DNA from: Pseudomonadales bacterium
Lineage (GTDB): Bacteria; Pseudomonadota; Gammaproteobacteria; Pseudomonadales; DT-91
NCBI GenBank assembly: GCA_013215055.1
Contig: JABSRQ010000036.1
Coordinates: 1 to 45,169, forward strand
Length of the DNA: 45,169 nucleotides
Direction: 5' to 3'
Position numbers and translations under genes: made by a program. Each line of letters starts with the position of its first letter. Position 1 is the stretch's first letter. The notes beneath the pieces were generated by a model. That model searched no databases. It was not told where the DNA came from and saw only the letters and a program-made list of their open reading frames with translations. This document shows, one piece after another, positions 36,368-42,778 of the stretch.

Positions 36368-36808
36368 ATGTTATATTTTGAAGATATTCCGTTAAACGAC
36401 GTTCTACAGTCACAAAGTTATCACGTTAGCAAAGAGTCCATCATTGCCTTTGGCAAAGAATATGATCCTCAACCCTTTCACATCGATGAGGAAGAAGCCA
36501 AGAAGTGGCCTACAGGGCTTATGGCATCCAGCATTCAAACCTATGCCTTAAGCATGAAACTGATTCATCAACTGGTGATGGAGCCGATGGCGGCTATTGC
36601 CGGCCTGGGCGTGGATGAGATGCGCATGAGCCACCCGGTAAAACCCGATGACAGTATCTACGTCAAGGTCTGGATTGAACATGCACGCCTATCCAAATCC
36701 AATCCTGAACGCGGTATCGCCACCACCCGAGTCGAAGTGTATAACCAGGAAGACACCCTAGTGCTGAGTTATAAAAACTCATCTCTGGTGATGTGCCGCC
36801 CCAAATAA
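36368..36808 (+). CDS. MaoC-family dehydratase (hot-dog fold)
   Basis: About 146 residues. The MaoC/R-hydratase signature is seen as YFEDIPLNDVL, SYHVSKESIIAFGKEYDPQPFHID (D..PxH catalytic pair) and a GLMASSIQTYAL helix. Members hydrate enoyl-CoA or related acyl thioesters. The ATG at 36368 has AAGGA seven bases before it; an earlier in-frame GTG (36344) is less likely. A 7-bp hairpin (36839-36857) follows the stop. Probably controlled by the divergent LysR gene. Confidence 0.9.
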   Translation: MLYFEDIPLNDVLQSQSYHVSKESIIAFGKEYDPQPFHIDEEEAKKWPTGLMASSIQTYALSMKLIHQLVMEPMAAIAGLGVDEMRMSHPVKPDDSIYVKVWIEHARLSKSNPERGIATTRVEVYNQEDTLVLSYKNSSLVMCRPK

Positions 36809-36838
36809 AAAGTGTGTAGAACGAACTGAAGTTGAGAC

Positions 36839-36857
36839 TGCCGCTGGTATAGCGGCA
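36839..36857 (+). other. Hairpin after the MaoC gene
   Basis: TGCCGCT GGTAT AGCGGCA, 7-bp perfect stem with a 5-base loop, 30 bp after the stop. It has no T-tract, so a classical terminator is not certain. It is conserved after the MaoC relic at 32370-32388. Confidence 0.5.
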
Positions 36858-36955
36858 TCTATCATCAAAGAATCACAAACAGATACAGTGTGAAATGATC
36901 GGAGAATATTATGGATGACATTATTCGCGGGACTGTAAAATTATCAAGGAGGAAA

Positions 36956-36972
36956 GGGGCAAGACCTGCCCC
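36956..36972 (-). terminator. Possible terminator of the CBASS operon
   Basis: On the minus strand GGGGCA GGTCT TGCCCC forms a 6-bp GC-rich stem, followed by TTT then CCTCC. It lies 36 bp past the effector stop codon. The T-tract is short, so confidence is moderate. Confidence 0.5.
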
Positions 36973-37007
36973 CGTTTCTGGACCCCGTTTCTGTGACCCC
37001 GTTTCTG
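36969..37007. repeat. Three imperfect tandem copies of CCCCGTTTCTG
   Basis: CCCCGTTTCTG occurs at about 36970, 36983 and 36997 with 2-3 base linkers, just downstream of the CBASS effector gene. It resembles the GACCCCGTTTCTG-type sequences often seen around REP-associated elements in proteobacteria; that comparison is from memory. Confidence 0.75.
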
Positions 37008-38582
37008 TTAGACACTCGTAAGTTTAACTCCGCTAATATGAGAGTTAATCAGAACTCTCGGCAACATCTCCCCATTGAAAAAGTCGTAGACCACAACCTC
37101 GGGGTGAAAGTTATCTATCGCTTTACCAAAAAATATGCAGGCTGCATTTGAGGCACAGGGTAATACATGTACTTTTTTAATCCCATAATCAGATACCAGT
37201 TGATGTAGGAGATCATGTACCTGACTAATCAATGCCTCCCCTTCTTCTGGGTGACCTATACAACCATTACCGCTATTTTCATCACTCGTTGATATTGCAA
37301 CTTCTTTAAACCCTGTGGACTCTATCAACTTGTCAAATTCAGGTGGACGAGCAGTAAGGGATAAAGTTATAACAACTTCTTCATCGAGCACATTTAAATC
37401 AGGATCTATACAAACTGATGTGACATCTTTTTTAGCTTCGCTGCGAGGCCATAACCAAGATCCGCTATCACGATAACGCAACATTGGGTAAATGTGCGAT
37501 TTGTTACCGAGCTTAGCACCAAGTGCTATCAGTGCAGGCATCAACCCAAATGCAAAAAGTGAGGCTCGATGTTGTTGAAAATGCGCCTGTTGAAGAAGCT
37601 TTTCCGCGACATTTTCAATATGAGACGGGAGAATTTTCCACAGTTCCTCTGGCGCAAGTTGCATAAAAAAGTCGTTATTGTCAGAGAGATTACGCAGAGG
37701 TCCTTCTGCCCGCATTTTGGTTGTCGCTAATATGTGTGAAATTTGCAGCTGTGTTGGAGGAGAAACGACATGACCTCCTACCGGCCACAACACTGAGTAC
37801 GCCTCGATAGGCTGGTACATTAGACCGTTTAATAGACTATCTGCCGTTTCCACAAATTTACGGCGCATTCCCGTTAATTTCTGCGCAGGGTAGTCCATGG
37901 CTGCTACTTTATCGATAAGGCGATGATGCTTATCGCAAAGCAGTAAAACATTGCAGGGATCATTCGATAACAACTCCGATATCACTACCCCACCACGGGC
38001 ACTTTGCTCAGAGGACGATACATTGTGAGCAAGATAAGAGTAATTACCTGCATGGCCCGTTAAATCATCGACGTTTAACTTTTCACCACAACCCTCGAAC
38101 ATACATCGGCTATGGGCCGCAAGGTGAACCAAACGCTTGGTTTCAACGGTAAAATCTTTACCCCGTCCCTTTTCCTTAGTCTCTGTATCCTGCTGGAAAA
38201 AATACCGCTCAATAAGTTTACCTTCGATAACACCTGTTTGAGCGGAAACGGTTTCCCATATCTCAGCGATGACATCTAAGGATATAATCTGATCTTTGGT
38301 AAAAGTGTTACCTTGATAAAATCCAACATAAACAACTCCTTTCTCAGGTAAAAGATCATTAATAGCTATAACGCTTGTTTTAACATCAAGGCAAAACCGA
38401 AGAATCGATACAGGCTTTGAACCATCCAATAAAAGGATAACTTCATTTTGATGATCTTCATCAAACAATATGCCCACATTAGTCCATGAAACTAATGACT
38501 CCATTGCCTTTAGATGAGTGCCTATTAAGCCGATATCATCAATAGCAGGGCTTTGGGTTTGTATTATTAAATTGGTAGTCAT
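37008..38582 (-). CDS. cap5: CBASS effector: HNH endonuclease-SAVED protein with an extra N-terminal domain
   Basis: The 524-residue product should be the nucleotide-activated killer of the CBASS operon. Residues ~150-230 form an HNH/beta-beta-alpha-metal nuclease: Cys160 and Cys165 (CMFEGC), His186 (LAHNVSS), and NVLLLCDKHHRLID with Cys216, His219 and His220. Residues ~300-524 are a SAVED domain (ASLFAFGLMPALIALGAKLG, SGSWLWPRSEA, HVLPCASNAACIFFGKA), which binds cyclic di- or trinucleotides. Cap5-type effectors normally start with the HNH and are ~380-400 residues. Here residues 1-~135 (GLIGTHLKAMESLVSWTNVG, DEDHQNEVILLLDGSKPVSI) are an additional domain I do not recognise. The start is firm, since its ATG overlaps the Cap3 stop by 4 bp. 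It is the last gene of the operon. Confidence 0.92.
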   Translation of the reverse strand: MTTNLIIQTQSPAIDDIGLIGTHLKAMESLVSWTNVGILFDEDHQNEVILLLDGSKPVSILRFCLDVKTSVIAINDLLPEKGVVYVGFYQGNTFTKDQIISLDVIAEIWETVSAQTGVIEGKLIERYFFQQDTETKEKGRGKDFTVETKRLVHLAAHSRCMFEGCGEKLNVDDLTGHAGNYSYLAHNVSSSEQSARGGVVISELLSNDPCNVLLLCDKHHRLIDKVAAMDYPAQKLTGMRRKFVETADSLLNGLMYQPIEAYSVLWPVGGHVVSPPTQLQISHILATTKMRAEGPLRNLSDNNDFFMQLAPEELWKILPSHIENVAEKLLQQAHFQQHRASLFAFGLMPALIALGAKLGNKSHIYPMLRYRDSGSWLWPRSEAKKDVTSVCIDPDLNVLDEEVVITLSLTARPPEFDKLIESTGFKEVAISTSDENSGNGCIGHPEEGEALISQVHDLLHQLVSDYGIKKVHVLPCASNAACIFFGKAIDNFHPEVVVYDFFNGEMLPRVLINSHISGVKLTSV

Positions 38583-39076
38583 GTTGCGCGGATATCTCCA
38601 GTCATTTCCATAAGCTTAATTCGTGACCCTTTTTTCATATAGATTTTGGTTTGCTCGGTTCCAACGACAATAAAAAACAGGTTACGGTTCATATTACGAG
38701 CAATACAGCGAAAAAAATCTAGCTTATCATCCTGTGAAGCAACCGGTACCTGTTGAGGGTGCGTGTGCCATGTGCCCAAATACACTTCCTCACCTTGGCT
38801 TTCTTCAAAGCAACGATCGATCAATTGCTGGTGACCTGCATCCTTCATTAGAAACGTATATCGCGTAGCTGAATCATCAGGCATTGGGGTTGTTATTTTA
38901 TCTATCCAATACTCTTTGGCTGTCGTGCTTTTTGAGCCCACCAATACACCAAATCCTTCAAAACTATCAAGATCAATTTGACGAAAATCATGTAGCTGCA
39001 TTCTCACGCGCTCATGAATATTAACACGCACGCCATTGAGCTCATATTGCATCGGGTATTCACTAGGCACAGGCAT
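38579..39076 (-). CDS. cap3: Cap3, JAB/MPN-type isopeptidase of CBASS
   Basis: About 165 residues. The metalloprotease motif HTHP-x7-S-x2-D is complete (His104, His106, Ser114, Asp117 counting from my start), with a candidate catalytic Glu40 (SFEGFGVLVG). In type II CBASS, Cap3 removes Cap2-made conjugates from the CD-NTase and so tunes the response. The frame opens at 39109. I choose the ATG at 39076, which has GAGGGG just upstream and overlaps the Cap2 stop by 14 bp; ATG 39088 is an alternative. It overlaps the effector start by 4 bp, so translation is coupled. Confidence 0.92.
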   Translation of the reverse strand: MPVPSEYPMQYELNGVRVNIHERVRMQLHDFRQIDLDSFEGFGVLVGSKSTTAKEYWIDKITTPMPDDSATRYTFLMKDAGHQQLIDRCFEESQGEEVYLGTWHTHPQQVPVASQDDKLDFFRCIARNMNRNLFFIVVGTEQTKIYMKKGSRIKLMEMTGDIRAT

Positions 39077-40784
39077 TACACCCCTCATGATGTAAAGGTT
39101 TTTCAACAAGTGAGTCAGTGAAATTATGATACCTGTGCGTCAATGCAATGCCGGCATCAACAGCATCGTAACTAGGCCCTTTCCAGCTTATCATTGTTGA
39201 TTCGCTTACTTTCCCTCTTAAGTATTTGGTCGCAAGCCCGGCAGCCATAATGGCGGTCTGAGACGAGTCATGCCGTCCATAGGGCAAGAAAAGGTCGCCA
39301 CACCCAGCAATATTTACAGTTACCTGCTGATTCTGTTCAATGAAATTAAGGTTTGACGCCAAGCCCCGTGAAAAATCGTTATTATCAACGTAACTGCAAA
39401 GCAAGCAGCCCTTAGAACGGGGGATCGACAATGTGGCATGACCACCGACACCATGCCCCTCTACCCAGGTGTTAATCACGGGTGGGTAGGCAAGGCTGTT
39501 ATTTTGCTCATAAAAGTGCGCGAACATCCTCTCTTGAGTCGGCGAACCTATAGCGACAACTACCAAATCAAAACTCGATAGTAGCGATGGGTCACGGAAA
39601 TCCAGTAAGCGATTTTTATACCACCGAGATTTTACCCAGAAATACTTATTCTCCAAATCAGATGCAAGAGAAGATGACTTCAAATGCCCTACATGATGGC
39701 TACCTAATACATGACGATATAAGTTGTCCCACGACAAAATATCAAAATCTGAAAGATAAATTTCACCAACACCGGATGAAGCTAACTGCTGCGCTATATC
39801 TCCACCAACAGAGCCACAACCGACAACCAAGACTCGCTTATCGGTCAATGATGTATACGCACCTCCGCGAGGCAACATACTCTCAGGGTTAAATGTTCTG
39901 ATTCGGATAGGGACAACATTCCAGCTATTTAACGCCTCGCCATTAAGGGGCAAAAATTTCTTAGCATTGGTGGTGAGTTTCAAACCAAACCACGTAACAC
40001 CTGATGAGGTAGGCCCATTAAATATTAGCGTAAAAGACTTGCCCCTAGCGCCGTCCAAAAGGTCTCTAATTCCACTGAGTTTATCTTCTGAAAACGACTG
40101 TAAAACCTTGCGACACCACTCTTTAACATCGCTACTTTGTGTTGGCGGGACAGGTAACTCATCAAGAGGGACAATAAGTCCAACCCCAATATTTTTGCGC
40201 TTATCCGCCACTAGGTTTTTATATAATAAAGAGCCCTTATCTATAGTTTCTTGATCGACAAGACCAACACTTGAACCTCTAAGCCCGCTAGTAGCCCCAG
40301 GGAAAGGTGACAAAATTTTCAACAGCGCCACTTCAGGGCATGTTGTGATACAAAGAAAATCCAATTCATCACTGGAGCACAACATTGACCAATTAGCAGA
40401 GAACTCACGTATTAACTCTGAGCGATTCCACTCAGGATCGGTCACTGCTTTGGTAAGAATTTCTATATGCCGATTAAGGGAGTCAACAAAGGCCAGTTCA
40501 GGGACCTCTATATTAATGGACACCGCATCTGACGTGGTCACACAAATACTACCAACCCTGCCAGCCTCGTATGGAAGGACATGAGCTAGGCCCTCTTTAC
40601 TGCTGCCTCCTATTAGCCAAAAATTCGGCAGAGAAGACAGTTCAGATTCACAAATGTGCCTAAGCGTATACCCTTCTCCGCCAACCTCTAACGTTACATC
40701 GACTGTCCGGTCATTATCTAGCTGACCAGCTTGAGCATCGAAACCAGAATCGACGAGATAAATAATAATATCATCATAATTCAT
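39063..40784 (-). CDS. cap2: Cap2, E2-E1 ubiquitin-ligase-like fusion of CBASS
   Basis: 573 residues, the usual length of Cap2. The N-terminal ~150 residues are the E2-like domain with candidate catalytic Cys81 (GRVGSICV). A linker domain follows. The E1/ThiF adenylation domain starts near residue 316: nucleotide motif VVGCGSVGGDIA (GxGxxG), LSDFD, NLYRH (354-358), a CLLC pair (460/463), and AGCGDLFLPYG with candidate E1 catalytic Cys495. Cap2 conjugates the CD-NTase C-terminus to target molecules and primes it. The start overlaps the CD-NTase stop by 4 bp. The extreme C-terminus EGCNACA has another Cys pair. All key residues appear present. Confidence 0.93.
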   Translation of the reverse strand: MNYDDIIIYLVDSGFDAQAGQLDNDRTVDVTLEVGGEGYTLRHICESELSSLPNFWLIGGSSKEGLAHVLPYEAGRVGSICVTTSDAVSINIEVPELAFVDSLNRHIEILTKAVTDPEWNRSELIREFSANWSMLCSSDELDFLCITTCPEVALLKILSPFPGATSGLRGSSVGLVDQETIDKGSLLYKNLVADKRKNIGVGLIVPLDELPVPPTQSSDVKEWCRKVLQSFSEDKLSGIRDLLDGARGKSFTLIFNGPTSSGVTWFGLKLTTNAKKFLPLNGEALNSWNVVPIRIRTFNPESMLPRGGAYTSLTDKRVLVVGCGSVGGDIAQQLASSGVGEIYLSDFDILSWDNLYRHVLGSHHVGHLKSSSLASDLENKYFWVKSRWYKNRLLDFRDPSLLSSFDLVVVAIGSPTQERMFAHFYEQNNSLAYPPVINTWVEGHGVGGHATLSIPRSKGCLLCSYVDNNDFSRGLASNLNFIEQNQQVTVNIAGCGDLFLPYGRHDSSQTAIMAAGLATKYLRGKVSESTMISWKGPSYDAVDAGIALTHRYHNFTDSLVEKPLHHEGCNACA

Positions 40785-41815
40785 GCGCCTTGTGATGTCC
40801 CTACTGACCCAGAAGAGGAAAATACAGCCTTTTTAGCGGTACTGTTCGACTTATCTTTCTCCGGTATTTCGAAGTCATCACCAAAAATCCAGTTTAGTAT
40901 TTTGCACTGCTTAACTTCATCACCCTCTTCCAAAGCTGCATCAAGTTTCTCCAGTAATTTTGTGAGCTTATTCCTAAGCTGAGTACCGGTATCAACACTG
41001 CTGCCATAAAAAATGTCGCGGTTAGGCATTACCGGTAAATTCACTTTAACTCGATATTGATCATTGCCTTGGGGCACAAAAAAACCGTAGCTTAGAATAG
41101 CGCTAACCGTATTTCTAAAAGCAGTTAGATCACAGGGCTTGCCATCACTGTCAAAGACTGGGACGAAACATCTCTTAATCATTACAGTCAGGCCGATCGA
41201 ATAAACTTTTCGGCACACATCCGAACTGAATTTATAATCACGCCAGCGCTTTGAATAGCGTACCAAGCGATTAAACTGCTGTTGCTTTTCACTGCTAGAG
41301 CCGATGTATTGCGACTTGTCTTTGATCCAATCTTTTAGGCCTTTAGGGTCAGTTGCATCCCAGAAGCGATTTTTGCTGTCAGAGCCTTTCTTGCCAATGG
41401 CAAGGTAAAAGGTATTTCCTACCTTTTTATAAATGGGGAAATCTATATGCAGGTTTTGGGTTTTATAGTCAGCGGTGACACACGGTGTTTTAATTTTAGC
41501 GTTGGTAAATCCACGTTTTTCTAAGACTCCTAGCGCAACTTCTTTCGGCGCCACGGCATCTGTCGGTGCCGTATCACCATCAATCACAATACCTCTGTCA
41601 ATATCAAAGTCACCATCTAAACTAATAATGGCAGTGTCGGTTGAAAAAGATCCTTGAATAAAATCTTCAATTACTGGATATCCGCTATCATTGAAGGCAG
41701 ACTTAACCGCCTTCGTAATACTATCGTCCTTTGCACGGCCGTCCGAATAATTGTCATCCTGCTTGCTTAGCTTAATACGGTCATGAAAAGCCAAAAAGTG
41801 TTTTTGTATACTCAT
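40781..41815 (-). CDS. CBASS CD-NTase (cGAS/DncV-like nucleotidyltransferase)
   Basis: The 344-residue enzyme makes the cyclic oligonucleotide signal. The polymerase-beta-type active site is visible: QGSFSTDT (Gly55-Ser56), the DxD pair Asp71/Asp73 in GDFDIDRGIVID, and the third Asp125 in NLHIDFPIYK. The helical OTase-like second domain follows (WDATDPKGLKDWI, RYSKRWRDY). The last ~30 residues (KDKSNSTAKKAVFSSS, GSVGTSQGA) look disordered and end in Gly-Ala, consistent with the C-terminal tail that Cap2 conjugates. The exact CD-NTase clade and product cannot be read by eye. HNH-SAVED partners studied so far respond to cyclic dinucleotides such as 3',2'-cGAMP. It is the first gene of a four-gene overlapping operon. 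Confidence 0.92.
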   Translation of the reverse strand: MSIQKHFLAFHDRIKLSKQDDNYSDGRAKDDSITKAVKSAFNDSGYPVIEDFIQGSFSTDTAIISLDGDFDIDRGIVIDGDTAPTDAVAPKEVALGVLEKRGFTNAKIKTPCVTADYKTQNLHIDFPIYKKVGNTFYLAIGKKGSDSKNRFWDATDPKGLKDWIKDKSQYIGSSSEKQQQFNRLVRYSKRWRDYKFSSDVCRKVYSIGLTVMIKRCFVPVFDSDGKPCDLTAFRNTVSAILSYGFFVPQGNDQYRVKVNLPVMPNRDIFYGSSVDTGTQLRNKLTKLLEKLDAALEEGDEVKQCKILNWIFGDDFEIPEKDKSNSTAKKAVFSSSGSVGTSQGA

Positions 41816-41910
41816 TGTTAATATCCCAAAATTTAGAAGTTACTTCGTATTGGAGTGCGCTTACCGTAAACTCAAGTAAGAACATACCCTAGTGACACCA
41901 TTATGAAGAT

Positions 41911-41929
41911 AAGCCTATGAAATAGGCTT
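41911..41929. promoter_or_regulatory. 8-bp inverted repeat in the CBASS/two-component divergent region
   Basis: AAGCCTAT-GAA-ATAGGCTT, perfect arms, lies 96 bp upstream of the CD-NTase start and 165 bp upstream of the response-regulator start. It is a plausible operator for a dimeric regulator in the shared 278-bp promoter region; no binding data can be inferred. Confidence 0.55.
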
Positions 41930-42007
41930 CATAAGCAGATAGAATTTCATAACAATATTATGTGATTTTATTTACATAACCCTGATATATATAGGAATAC
42001 TGACATT

Positions 42008-42037
42008 GGCGTGAAGATATAAAGAAATCTTCACGCC
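42008..42037 (+). promoter_or_regulatory. 11-bp hairpin upstream of the response regulator
   Basis: GGCGTGAAGAT and ATCTTCACGCC are perfect 11-bp arms with an 8-base loop (ATAAAGAA). It ends 56 bp before the response-regulator ATG. There is only TTATG after it, so it is a weak terminator at best. It could be a leader hairpin or an operator. Confidence 0.6.
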
Positions 42038-42093
42038 TTATGAATGTATTTTCATACAAAATGTTATCTACTAGACCGCTTGGAGAAGTGACT

Positions 42094-42774
42094 ATGGCAA
42101 ATATAGCGTTAATAGAAGATGAACCACCACTTAGTGAGCAATATGAGAAAGCCTTGCGTGCTGGTGGGCACACGGTTACCCCTTTCTTAAATATCGCGGA
42201 TGCACAAAAAGGACTGAAAGAACAAAGTTTTGATGCATGGGTATTGGACTTACAACTAGACGGCGTATCAGCTGCCGGCGTGGGCTTGATTTCTTGGGCA
42301 GAAAAGAAAAATCTAAATGCCCCGACACTTGTAGTATCGGGACTGGACCAAGACCCTCATATGCATTACTCCTTAGCCGCCGGAGCATGGGATTTTGCAA
42401 CTAAACCGATTGAGAGTGCATTATTGGTCCACAAGGTTAATTTACTTCTCAATGCTAATTCATCATCAACTACTGGCTTGTCCATTAATAATATTGAGAA
42501 CCTTGAAATAAACCCCGATGAACCTTGTGAAGTTTATTGGAATAAAGAACGTTTCAGCATGCCTCTCACAGCATGGAATATTTTGAGAAAACTAGCCGCA
42601 AAACCTGATGAAACCGTTGAATACAGAACTCTTCTTTCAGCAATAAGTCCAGTTGCTAGTAAGCCTACTTTACGGCAGCACATCACTACCATTCGAAAGG
42701 CATTCGACGCTGTAGATCCAGAATTTGATCATATAAATGTCGTATCTAACGCTGGGTACTCTTGGAAAACATAA
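42094..42774 (+). CDS. Response regulator with receiver and OmpR-like winged helix
   Basis: 226 residues. The receiver domain (residues 1-~120) has the acidic pair in IALIEDEPPL, phospho-Asp52 in WVLDLQLDG, Ser/Thr in LVVSG and Lys in FATKPI. A winged-helix trans_reg_C domain follows (PLTAWNILRKLAAKPDETVE, LRQHITTIRKAF, VVSNAGYSW). I choose the ATG at 42094, preceded by GGAGAAG, over an upstream ATG at 42040 that would add 18 non-homologous residues. It is co-transcribed with the histidine kinase 4 bp downstream and divergent from the CBASS operon. Confidence 0.92.
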   Translation: MANIALIEDEPPLSEQYEKALRAGGHTVTPFLNIADAQKGLKEQSFDAWVLDLQLDGVSAAGVGLISWAEKKNLNAPTLVVSGLDQDPHMHYSLAAGAWDFATKPIESALLVHKVNLLLNANSSSTTGLSINNIENLEINPDEPCEVYWNKERFSMPLTAWNILRKLAAKPDETVEYRTLLSAISPVASKPTLRQHITTIRKAFDAVDPEFDHINVVSNAGYSWKT

Positions 42775-42778
42775 AACC

